64,000 bases of DNA from Fibrobacter sp. (GTDB lineage Bacteria; Fibrobacterota; Chitinivibrionia; Chitinivibrionales; Chitinispirillaceae). The translations under genes were made by a program, and so were the position numbers. Positions 39,305 to 47,967 of this stretch are shown in pieces. How positions within the stretch are numbered: position 1 is the stretch's first letter; each line of letters starts with the position of its first letter. Where the stretch lies: positions 41,164-105,163 of the forward strand of contig JAAYIG010000137.1 of NCBI GenBank assembly GCA_012523595.1. Direction: 5' to 3'. A model generated the notes under the pieces. It was not told the DNA's origin. It made no database searches and saw nothing but the letters and a program-made list of their open reading frames with translations.

Positions 39305-39551
39305 ATTTTTGATTTTTTCGTGACCTCATGTCCAGTATTTTGCGACATAATAAGTATAGTTTCCGGATCAGTTTTCAGAAAAGGAATAGAGAGTTGTTTA
39401 TCAATATTGGGTTCTGGTATCGAAATGTCCGGGTACCTGGATAAAAAGATGTTATCGATATTGATTCCAGAGCCACTGCTGACCTGAAAAGAAAGTGCCG
39501 AGTCATTAGAATACTGGTATATTTTAGCAGCTTGACTCATGCATGATAAAA

Positions 39552-40558
39552 TCAGGTCTTTTTTATAATCTTCTCGATTGTCTCATTATCAAGACCGGTA
39601 ATATCCTGGATAGATTGCAGACTCATCCCTTTCTGGGTCATCCGTTTGACAATTTGGTTTACAAATTCTTCTTTGTGCTCAATTTCTGCATCTCTTTGCT
39701 TAAGTGCAGTATCTTTTTGCTCGATTACTTTTTTTAATTCTCTCTCTTTTTCTTTCCGCCCTTCCTCACGATAACTATCCGCTATTGTCTTCATAATTGC
39801 CTCACCATCTTTGTGCTCTTTCACTACTATTTCCCTGAACCGGCCTTTTAACTCATCATCAATCACCGACTGCAAATATGTTAATACTACATACAGGTAA
39901 CCATCACTTTGAACCTTTTCTGATATCCGTAATTTGCGGTAAAACACTTAAAATCTCAGGGCTTCTACTGTACTTAAGAGCCAGCAGAAGCATCTTGAGT
40001 TTACCAGCTCCTGCCTCAGTGGGAGATCCATCTTCCATTTGCCCCGGATCAAAAAGCCACAAATCCAGCATTAAAAAGCGAAAATCCGGAATAACCTCTT
40101 TTATTCCCTAGAATTGCGATATCAGCTATCAGACTATTGTCGAATTTGCAAGGTCCGTTACAATGACATACCACAATTGGAATTACTAACGGCAAATGTT
40201 TGCCAATCCCGTTTTGAATCTCATGTTGGTCGAATATATCAAGGATATAGCGCAAAAGCTGGAAGTGGATTCTTCTGTCCGGTGAACTCTTATGCTCAAA
40301 GAGCAGATAAACCCATTGATCATTCAGGGTTTTTGTACGATAAACGACATCTGAGCGGTGCTCCTTAAGTCTTTCATCGAGCCATACCTCTTTTACAATC
40401 TCCAATGTATCCCAATTGATCAGGTTTTGGGCTTTTGATGGCAATGTTAAAAAAGAAAGCTGTCGTGCAATGTCGATATCCTGCATCGATTCTCGGAAAA
40501 GACGGTCGTGGGCATGCTGTATTTTTTACAAATCCTGATTGTTTTTCAGGGAAGCCAT
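39552..40558 (-). pseudogene. Rpn-family (PD-(D/E)XK) nuclease/transposase gene, broken
   Basis: Three frames together rebuild one protein. The first starts at ATG 40558, meets an in-frame TAA at codon 11 (40526-40528), and continues with HAHDRLFRE and later HRSDVVYRT...LLFEHKSS, the nuclease core with its ExK. Near 40105 the frame shifts to VIPDFRFLMLDLWLFDPG. Near 39935 it shifts again to a C-terminal part with a Lys/Glu-rich coiled coil (EEGRKEKERELKK) and the usual end SIQDITGLDNETIEKI. Intact Rpn proteins are about 300 residues and promote recombination. A nonsense mutation plus two frameshifts make it inactive unless these are assembly errors. Confidence 0.75.
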
Positions 40559-40808
40559 ATTGCAGTATTCCTCTTTGTATAAGTTACTCAGGGTTGTTTG
40601 TTGTTGTTCTGAAAATAGTAATGTTTTTTGGAAAAAACTGACTTGTTGGTAAGAAAGAAATATGCACACGGAGAGGCGGATAATTCTGTACTCTGGATGC
40701 CTGTTTTCACAGGCATGATGATCTTCGGTGGCAGTTGTGCTTTACAAGAAACACCCTTACCTTTACATAATCCCTGCGAAAGCAGTTCCGGAAACTCTGA
40801 CCACTGAA

Positions 40809-42566
40809 TTACCTTTTTATCACTTTCCTTAAAATGGTATTCCTGTTCCCTATACTCTCAAGAGTTACAATGTAAAGGCCCTGAGATGAACTCCTGCCCT
40901 GTCTTCTTCTCAGTTCTCCCAACACATCTCTAAAGCTTCCGGCACTGCTTAACACCCGTGATTCCAAAAGACGCCCTGAAAGCGTGTAAAGTGAAAACCT
41001 GCATGCGCCATCTGAATACAGAGCGGGATTAATACCAGTTAAATCGGATTTACCGGCAGATGTTGACACGTATTGATAGCCTGTAAACTCGATCTCGCTC
41101 ACATTGAGATAGCCTCCGGTACCGTTATATCTTACAAATCGCACAGGCGCGGAGTGGATTATCGGTACTGTCGTAAATTTGTTTTCCTCCGGTATCCGTG
41201 GAATAGTGTACACTTTCTCCCAGTTTACTCCATCTGATGAGACCTCAACTGTCCGTCCTCTCATCCTGTCCGCGTATCCGGTGCGGGGATAATATCTGAA
41301 ACCTGTTATGATCATGGAATTCCCGGCACCGAAATCATAACCCACCCAGACTGTCTCTCCCACACAATCGGAGTATGTTGATGTGTTCCCGTCAACAGCA
41401 GCATCATACTCCACCCCAACTGTGTTGTTCCAGGGATCACCATCGCCGATAACTGTTCCTGTCAGCTTCACGCTCTTAGGTGCAACTGTCAGTTTGCGTG
41501 TTACCTGGGCAATTGTATTTGCCGCTTCTGAATCATCTTTTATTCCTTTTATTGTGAGAATTATCTCTTCGCCCGCTGAAAGCCCGGATACCTTGAGCAC
41601 AACTGTTCTGGAATCAATCTGGAGTGCTGCGGATGAGATTGAATGGCCTTCGATTGTGAAGTTGGAAACCGATTCGGAACTTGACTTGTCGAGTTCCTCG
41701 GAAAAAAGAATCGAAACAGTACCGTCCTCAGATGCTGCGGCATCAACTACAGCGGGAGGAATTGTGTCAAATTCCTGGTAAACCCGGACATAATCGATTA
41801 AATACTGGATAGGAAAGGTGGTTCCGGAAGGGTCCCCGCCGTTACTCCCGATTGCCTGGTTAAGCATGATATATGCTTTCTGGTGAAAAGGGTTTTTCCC
41901 GTCACTTTCATTTATTGTGATTTTGAGATCTGTGGCATTCTGAAGAAAATCGTCAACCCAGAGCTGAACCTCATCTTTTGTCCACAGCATCCTCCAGATA
42001 TGGAAATCTTCGGCAAAATCACTTCCTGCATCTCTGGTCTTAGAGCTCCAGATCCCTTTCCATCTCTCCTTCGATCCCCAGCAAAGGTTAGCATGGAGTT
42101 TACCAGCGTAGTATTCCATAATATCGATTTCACCGTTACTGGGCCATTCACCCGAAACTCCAAGAGTCCAGAATGCCGGCCATGATCCCTGACGTACATC
42201 TATTCTTGCCCGCATCTCAAAAATCCCGTACTGAAATTCCTGCTTTCCACGGGAATACAAACTGGCGGATGTGTATTCATTTCCGTTCCAGTTATCTCTC
42301 CTGGCCTCGATAATCAGATTCCCGTTTTCCATCCTGACATTTTCCTGTCTTTGACGGGTGTAGTACTGAAGTTCGTTATTGCGTACATAGCCCTCCTCGT
42401 AGCTCCAGTTCCTGGAGTCGGGAAGTCCGCTGCCGTTGAATTCATCGGACCATACAAGGCGGTAGTTTTCATAAGATGGCTGTGCAGCGACAGGGTAATA
42501 GAGCCCGGAAACGATAAACAACAGGGCTGTTGAGATTAGAATTTTTGTTTGGTTTTCTGTTTCCAC
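40809..42566 (-). CDS. Secreted GH16 beta-glucanase with Ig-like and F5/8C domains
   Basis: The start is a GTG at 42566 behind AAGGAGC, giving 585 residues. A signal peptide ends PVAAQ. The GH16 domain (about 30-280) has the catalytic motif GEIDIMEYY (E-x-D-x-x-E), and WPAFWTLG and WTKDEVQLWVDD are also typical. This group includes laminarinases and lichenases that cut beta-1,3 or mixed-linkage glucans. A beta-sandwich of SbsA Ig-like type follows (FSEELDKSSSESVSNFTI). An F5/8 type C (CBM32-like) domain comes next (WVGYDFGAGNSMIITGFRYY). The tail has FSLYTLSGRLLESRV and GLYIVTLE, the shared sorting-tail pattern. Confidence 0.88.
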   Translation of the reverse strand: METENQTKILISTALLFIVSGLYYPVAAQPSYENYRLVWSDEFNGSGLPDSRNWSYEEGYVRNNELQYYTRQRQENVRMENGNLIIEARRDNWNGNEYTSASLYSRGKQEFQYGIFEMRARIDVRQGSWPAFWTLGVSGEWPSNGEIDIMEYYAGKLHANLCWGSKERWKGIWSSKTRDAGSDFAEDFHIWRMLWTKDEVQLWVDDFLQNATDLKITINESDGKNPFHQKAYIMLNQAIGSNGGDPSGTTFPIQYLIDYVRVYQEFDTIPPAVVDAAASEDGTVSILFSEELDKSSSESVSNFTIEGHSISSAALQIDSRTVVLKVSGLSAGEEIILTIKGIKDDSEAANTIAQVTRKLTVAPKSVKLTGTVIGDGDPWNNTVGVEYDAAVDGNTSTYSDCVGETVWVGYDFGAGNSMIITGFRYYPRTGYADRMRGRTVEVSSDGVNWEKVYTIPRIPEENKFTTVPIIHSAPVRFVRYNGTGGYLNVSEIEFTGYQYVSTSAGKSDLTGINPALYSDGACRFSLYTLSGRLLESRVLSSAGSFRDVLGELRRRQGRSSSQGLYIVTLESIGNRNTILRKVIKR

Positions 42567-42856
42567 GGGTGCTCCTTGGTATTCAGATTCTCTGTCCTGA
42601 TTTTTTGTTTTTCTGTGAGATAACCAGATACAAATAATAACAAAAAAAGTCAATTGCTGGTTATAATAATAGAATTCATAAAACATTTCCAGTCCATGTC
42701 TTTAAGACCGGTAATTGTTAATATAAGAAGTAGATCGTGATTTGTCACAAATAGTTTTGTTCAGGATGGCTGGAAAATGGGATGAAATGCAGCACTTCTA
42801 CGTTCCACGTCTTTCCCGGCAAAGCAGGAGTCCAGATATTAAAAGCATCAGTAAAT

Positions 42857-42989
42857 GGTAGGGGCCGTTTTACGGGCCCCTAAAACCCCTGCTGAAGGTA
42901 ACGAATCATTATTCATGCCGGAAGACCGTCATGGGCAGGACTTTCTACGTGAGAGATGTTCATTACAAGCAGCACTTTTCTTTCCACGT
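42857..42989. repeat. Mosaic repeat block A, copy 3
   Basis: It matches copies 1 and 2 except for the hairpin loop (GGGGCCGTTTTACGGGCCCC), where the stem is kept although the loop changed. The tail AGCACTTTTCTTTCCACGTC also occurs in degenerate form at 42789-42820. Confidence 0.82.
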
Positions 42990-43000
42990 CTTTCCTGGGG

Positions 43001-43106
43001 TACGACAGTACGAGGGTACGTACCCAGTTCACCCTGTAGTTTTTTGATGATCTTTTTTTATTTACGATTACGAGCACATGTGGGCTGGAGCCAGGGGGAG
43101 ACCTCC
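43001..43106. repeat. TACGA array, tag and block C of mosaic repeat copy 3
   Basis: Three octamers (TACGACAG, TACGAGGG, TACGTACC) are followed by CACCCTGT and GATTACGAGCACA, as in copy 1. TGGGCTGGAGCCAGGGGG then follows as in copy 2. Block B is missing. Confidence 0.65.
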
Positions 43107-43312
43107 TGGAGACCTACCACGCGTTATCTCTTTAATGAATAAACGTTTCTGGATTACTCTCCAGGCAAAGGTTTGCGTTAAAGAATGATTGGATTGATAG
43201 AGTACGATAGGGCTTTAAGAAAAAGTATGGAATAAGATCTTATATTGATGTTCCACTCTGATCAGGAGCCTGCTCCTGATATCTACGGAGAATTATTACT
43301 GATCTTTCTATA

Positions 43313-44812
43313 CTATTTAGTAAAGGTTGATCCTATGACCCTGCTTTTGTCTGTTTCTTTTAATACAAGCAGCCTTATCCCTGAACTTTTTCCTGCCTCA
43401 CCCCTGAAAATTCTTCCATTTAAGCTGTAGGTTTTGCGATCTCCCGGACAAAACAGGGAAATTGCGCTGAGATGATATTTGGAACCTTTTACAGTTTTTG
43501 ATGAGGCATTCTCAAGTGCTCCGATATCAATACTCCCGTCAACCGGACGGCTTTGTTCCGAGCCTGTGTCTATCAATACGGCATGCGGGGGATGAAAAGC
43601 GGGAGGGAAAAGAGGGTTTGTGAATGGAGCGGAAGATATGGTCGGAGTTGATTCAGCGCCTGCATTGATAAGTGCACCTCCGGGCAGAGGAGTAAAATCA
43701 TGTTCATCTGCATTTACAAACGGTGATGTGTTCCCTGAAAGTGTACTGCTCCACTCTCCCGGAATTCTGGATGCTCCCTCCCTGACCCAGTTATTACTTC
43801 CTGTCAGGAGGCGGGGTGAGGTCTTCCACTCCCCGTCAGCATCATTTACAACACGGATATCCGCCCCCGATATAAGATTGTAAATGACATTGTTATACAT
43901 CTCAAGCGTTTCAATTGAGTTGAAAGTCCTGATACAGTCGCCTCTGGAGCCGGTGAGAATAAATGTGTTATTGACAAATCTATACCGGCCGTTGGTGGGA
44001 TATCCGGGAGCGTCACCCCCTATTCTGGCGCATGAATTCCTCTGCTGAATTATGACATTCCCCACCACATCTGTATCCTCCCGGGCAGTCTCTATTGAGA
44101 CATCTTCATTGTCCTCAGGATCAGGAGCAAAGAGTCCCAGACCATGCCCGCTGCTTCCGGCATTCTCCATCCAGTTGTAATAGATCTCGTTACGCTCTGC
44201 ACGGGATTTTACATTATCCCCCTGTACAGCATCGTGAAGGTAGCAGTATTGAAGGCGAAAGGTGGCCCCGGGGTGAGCTATTTCATCGGTGGCCATGTAA
44301 ATCTGATGCTGAGTGGCTCCTCCGGTTGGCACTCCGTTTCCGTAAAATTCACAATACTCAACTGTCACATTTCCGGTGCCTGTTCCGTAGCCGATCAACC
44401 CATGGTTACAATCGTTTATTATGCAGTCCCGCACCTTTATATTGTCCCCGAAGACACCGATTCCTTTTGCAAGACCACTTATCTGCAATCCCTCTATAAC
44501 CACAAAGTCTGCAGATACATTTATTCCATACATATCATTTCCTGAGATCACAGGGCGGGATCCGTTTCCGGATCTCACTCCACGGATAGTGATCCAGTTT
44601 TTTTCAGTCCCGCTCCGATCAATATATACCCCGGAGGGGTACGATGCATCTCCGTCGACAAGCACAATGTCCCCGGGTTTTAATCTACCAACGACATCCT
44701 GAAGAGTGGCGAAATCTTTTCCTTTTCCAACCAGATATGTTGCAGCATCCAGGCTGCTGAGAACAACAGAGAGCAGAAGCACAATCGAGAGAGTTGTTTT
44801 GGTTTTATTCAT
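43313..44812 (-). CDS. Secreted right-handed parallel beta-helix protein (polysaccharide lyase-like)
   Basis: The ATG at 44812 follows GGAGTCTG and gives 499 residues. A signal peptide ends LDAA. The body has the repeated N/V/I ladders of a beta-helix (GLQISGLAKGIGVFGDNIKV, CIINDCNHGL, VNNTFILTGS). The opening FATLQDVVGRLKPGDIVLV resembles pectate lyase-like and chondroitinase-B-like proteins (PL6/PL9-type folds). The catalytic residues could not be assigned, so the substrate is open. Near the C-terminus are TYSLNGRIFRGEAG and GIRLLVLKE, the weakest version of the shared sorting-tail pattern. It lies among glycanases on the same strand as GH16 and GH5. Confidence 0.75.
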   Translation of the reverse strand: MNKTKTTLSIVLLLSVVLSSLDAATYLVGKGKDFATLQDVVGRLKPGDIVLVDGDASYPSGVYIDRSGTEKNWITIRGVRSGNGSRPVISGNDMYGINVSADFVVIEGLQISGLAKGIGVFGDNIKVRDCIINDCNHGLIGYGTGTGNVTVEYCEFYGNGVPTGGATQHQIYMATDEIAHPGATFRLQYCYLHDAVQGDNVKSRAERNEIYYNWMENAGSSGHGLGLFAPDPEDNEDVSIETAREDTDVVGNVIIQQRNSCARIGGDAPGYPTNGRYRFVNNTFILTGSRGDCIRTFNSIETLEMYNNVIYNLISGADIRVVNDADGEWKTSPRLLTGSNNWVREGASRIPGEWSSTLSGNTSPFVNADEHDFTPLPGGALINAGAESTPTISSAPFTNPLFPPAFHPPHAVLIDTGSEQSRPVDGSIDIGALENASSKTVKGSKYHLSAISLFCPGDRKTYSLNGRIFRGEAGKSSGIRLLVLKETDKSRVIGSTFTK

Positions 44813-44988
44813 ATCAGACTCCGAAAATGATGACAAGGGGCAAACACTAATAATTCTACACTTGTTTAATATAATGAGCTTTGAAAATTTTATGGGGAGG
44901 CAAGGTGATGGAGCATCGGTTTATAACAGGAAAACCATCCCCCAATCGGGGGACTTTAAGGCACACTTAACAGAATAGAATGAGGAGT

Positions 44989-46683
44989 TTAATAACCGAT
45001 CACAGGAACAGATATATATTCTCCTGAACGATTTTCTATCCTCAGAAGATGGACCCCTTTACCCAGAGGCAGTTTCACTTTACCGGGGCGTGCCTTGAAT
45101 GATTTGAGCAGACTGCCTGAAAGAGAAAACAGAGAGACCTTTTCCGCATCAGCAGAAAGTTCAACTACTATCGATCCGGGCTGTTTTCCCAGAAGACGAA
45201 TGCGGTTACCTGCCAGGGAACCGGCGTGGTTGACAACTGATGTCACCACCTGGAACTCGATCCAGTTGAGATTTACAAGACTGGAACCGGAACCGCTCCA
45301 CTCCACACGTAAGGCAGCCGGACCGGACTGAAGGGAAAACTCAGAGGATACACTGGTAGTTGTCCATTCCTGCCATCCTCCGGTGTTTCCAACGTTCCAG
45401 GATCCCACTGAAGCACCATTGATCTTCAGAGTAACAGTACCGCCTTCAGACTCTGTTGCCACCCGTAAGGAAGCTGTGTAAGTGCCACCTCTGGATACAA
45501 AAATTTCGTACTCCGCCCAGCTTCCCGGTGTTGTATACCCCAGATTTTCACCACCACCGGCATCTGATGTAGTCTCGGTTTGTAACCCCTCTGACTTGGA
45601 AGAAAATTTTTCCGCCTCGACTCTCCCCGGCAGTTTAAGGGTATCTTCAGGAATCGGGTCGAAATCGTATACTTTTCTGGACTTGAGCCTCTCTCTGATC
45701 CATTGACCGGATTGAGAGATATTGCCGCTGTTCCAGTTGCCTGCAGCAAGTGCTCCGGGAACAAGGGCTGCGGATGATTCATCTTTGTCCATGATAGACC
45801 AGTTTGCCCAGCTGATTCCTTTCTGATCTGCCCAGTCAAGCCAGGCCTTCCCCTCGTTTGTGTAAACGGTCTTGTCCGTATTTCCCCCATCGGCAATAGA
45901 GAGTCCAAACTCGGTGATAAAAAGAGCTGCACCCTTGCCCAGAGCTGCATCAGCTTTCGCTCTCAGTTTCTCCCCGTGACTACCAGCGTAGAAATGAAGA
46001 GTATAGGCAATGTTTGTTCCGGAAAGCGGATCATCCGCGGCTTCATCGACATTCTGTGCCCAGAAGGGAGTCCCGACAATTATCAGGTTTGAACTGTGCT
46101 CCCTAATGACCGGAATCACCTGATTTGCGTAACTCTTAATATCATTCCAGGTATCCGCTCCCTTGTCACCCGATCCGCCTGTGTTGTCGGGCTCATTCCA
46201 GATCTCCCATATAATATTAGGAGTGCTGGAATAGGTCTGTGCCATCTCCGCAAAGAAGGTTTTGGCCTGATTTACATTTGCGTTTGCGTTGTGATCATGC
46301 CAGTCTACTATAACGTAAATCCCTCTTGCTATAGCGGCATCGATAACTTTCTTCAACAGGCTTTTCTGGCCTTCGGGATCGGCCAGATATCCCTGTTGTC
46401 CGTTGGTGGATCTGGGCTCAACAGCCATGGCGCAGCGGATCAGAGTAATATTCCAGTCATCGACAAGCCAGTTTACAAGATCAGCATTATAGTATCTCTC
46501 TCCGCCCCACACTGACCAGTAAAGACTCATCCCTGCTACCTGTACAGGTTGATTGTCTTTAGAGCCAACAATCTGATTGCCGCTGACTTTCAGTGCTCCA
46601 TGTGTGTCAACAGGGGAAGCAGAAAAGAGAGAACTTGCGGAAAAAAGAAGGCATATCATCAGGGTACAGCATGTTCTTTTCAT
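44989..46683 (-). CDS. Secreted GH5 endoglucanase-like enzyme with CBM6
   Basis: The ATG at 46683 has AGAGG upstream, giving 564 residues. After a signal peptide, the GH5 domain spans about 25-320. The acid/base Glu is in IWEIWNEPDN and the nucleophile in LFITEFGLS. YVIVDWHDH and YTLHFYAGSHG are typical of GH5 subfamily 2 cellulases. A CBM6/35-like module (about 355-480) begins LPGRVEAEKFSSKSEG. The C-terminus has KVSLFSLSGSLLKSFKA and GVHLLRIENRSGEY, the shared sorting tail. The second GH5 gene at 54793 is a paralogue without CBM or tail. Confidence 0.9.
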   Translation of the reverse strand: MKRTCCTLMICLLFSASSLFSASPVDTHGALKVSGNQIVGSKDNQPVQVAGMSLYWSVWGGERYYNADLVNWLVDDWNITLIRCAMAVEPRSTNGQQGYLADPEGQKSLLKKVIDAAIARGIYVIVDWHDHNANANVNQAKTFFAEMAQTYSSTPNIIWEIWNEPDNTGGSGDKGADTWNDIKSYANQVIPVIREHSSNLIIVGTPFWAQNVDEAADDPLSGTNIAYTLHFYAGSHGEKLRAKADAALGKGAALFITEFGLSIADGGNTDKTVYTNEGKAWLDWADQKGISWANWSIMDKDESSAALVPGALAAGNWNSGNISQSGQWIRERLKSRKVYDFDPIPEDTLKLPGRVEAEKFSSKSEGLQTETTSDAGGGENLGYTTPGSWAEYEIFVSRGGTYTASLRVATESEGGTVTLKINGASVGSWNVGNTGGWQEWTTTSVSSEFSLQSGPAALRVEWSGSGSSLVNLNWIEFQVVTSVVNHAGSLAGNRIRLLGKQPGSIVVELSADAEKVSLFSLSGSLLKSFKARPGKVKLPLGKGVHLLRIENRSGEYISVPVIGY

Positions 46684-46825
46684 TAAATACCTCTGCATTG
46701 AATCACTTAAACGGTTAAAAAGAAGATCGCTTTAGTTTATACATATATTAATTACACAAGAAAAAAATAGCAACCCGGAAGTAGCGTGTTTAAAAGAATT
46801 TTTTAATAAGTGTTAAAAAAATTCC

Positions 46826-47728
46826 CTATACTCTGAATATCTCAAATCCCAGGGAGAAGTTGCGGCGAATGTCTCGGCTGTCGATAAAACCGAACGGGTG
46901 TCCGTAAAGGAAGCCGGTAAAGAGCCCGATTCTAAGCCCCGGGGTTATTTTCCGGTTTAATCCTGCTTTCAGAGAAAAAGTGCCTGATCTGTGAATTACA
47001 GGATATGTGGTTTCCTTCAATGTGAGAACAGAGTGATCTTCAGAGTAGACCTCTCCTGTCGCTTTCATGCGGCTGTCAAAGATGAAACGTCCGTAAAGAG
47101 AGAGATAAGCCGCACCTGCTTTCCCCACATCACAATCAAACTGCATCCCACCCGATAAACCATGTCCCTGTGTCAGCACACCTCCGCTCAGTTCGGGAGT
47201 GTTTTTTGACATGAAATAAAAGTGATAGAACAGCTCTGCTGTCAGATTTCCAGGCATAAACGATCGGGAGACTCTGTTTCCAAAATTTGCTGCATTCAGA
47301 ACCATCCATCGGTAAGTTTTATCATAGATCTTTTCGTATGCATTGTCCGTTTCCACAACTATTCCCATCGTAGGATGCGCGCTTTCATGGTAAAGTCCGG
47401 TGATAAAACCTGTTTCAAGTGTATTCCATTTTATGTCCTTAAGTAAAAACTCCGCGCGGACAACACCTCTCCAGTTATGATTTGGCAATATCTCCTGATT
47501 GAACCGTTTCTCATTGCGTACCTCGATGAGTCCACCTAGAGAGAACCATTTCAGGGATATTCTCTCGGCAATACTGGCCACCGGAACACCATCCGATGTC
47601 ACAGCAAGAGAGCTTCGGAAATGATCCGGGTTTGCACTCAGGCCATCATTGGAAAAGGCCGTTGTGGATATGAGAGATAAAAGCAGGAAGAAGAGGATAA
47701 ATTTGTGAATATTTCCTGGGCTGATCAT
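46826..47728 (-). CDS. Secreted barrel-like protein, function unknown
   Basis: The 300-residue protein has a signal peptide (FILFFLLLSLISTTAFS). The mature part has many alternating strands rich in aromatic residues (WNTLETGFITGLYHES, TAELFYHFYFMS), ending SLGFEIFRV. This suggests an outer-membrane barrel, possibly of the conserved-protein-of-unknown-function type. It ends 140 bp before the GH5 start and points the same way. A link to polysaccharide uptake is possible but not shown. Confidence 0.6.
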   Translation of the reverse strand: MISPGNIHKFILFFLLLSLISTTAFSNDGLSANPDHFRSSLAVTSDGVPVASIAERISLKWFSLGGLIEVRNEKRFNQEILPNHNWRGVVRAEFLLKDIKWNTLETGFITGLYHESAHPTMGIVVETDNAYEKIYDKTYRWMVLNAANFGNRVSRSFMPGNLTAELFYHFYFMSKNTPELSGGVLTQGHGLSGGMQFDCDVGKAGAAYLSLYGRFIFDSRMKATGEVYSEDHSVLTLKETTYPVIHRSGTFSLKAGLNRKITPGLRIGLFTGFLYGHPFGFIDSRDIRRNFSLGFEIFRV

Positions 47729-47967
47729 AATACAAAACTACTAAAGGGGGCGGGAGAGATGAAGATAACTCCGTGATTATATGACTTAAGTCACTGATTC
47801 ACTTCAGGAGTGGGAGTTCCAATGCAGATCCTGAAAGAACTATGGGATGATAACAGAATAGTAATGTATTTTTGTACCAGGAGACTAAATTTACTCTCAG
47901 GTATCCTCATTCTGGATTCTGAATTCTGAAAGATTTCTTCCTGGTATCAAAATAACCGCAGGATAAA

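Larger units (their letters stand above)
42567..43312. other. Gap with mosaic repeat copy 3
   Basis: Besides the GH16 promoter this gap carries a partial repeat end (42789-42820), block A copy 3 (42857-42989), a three-unit TACGA array (43001-43024), the GATTACGAGCACA tag (43066-43078) and block C (43081-43106). The open frame 42855-43142 is repeat sequence and is not taken as a gene. Confidence 0.55.

Noticed and set aside
39301..39540. A 79-residue minus-strand frame that overlaps the phosphatase-like start by ATGA
   Set aside because: The overlap looks like coupling, but there is no ribosome site and no family match. The middle reads through a GGTATCG-like stretch, so it may be chance.
42855..43142. 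A 95-residue open frame covering mosaic repeat copy 3
   Set aside because: It only reads through the repeat. The same frame is interrupted in copy 2, and no ribosome site precedes it.
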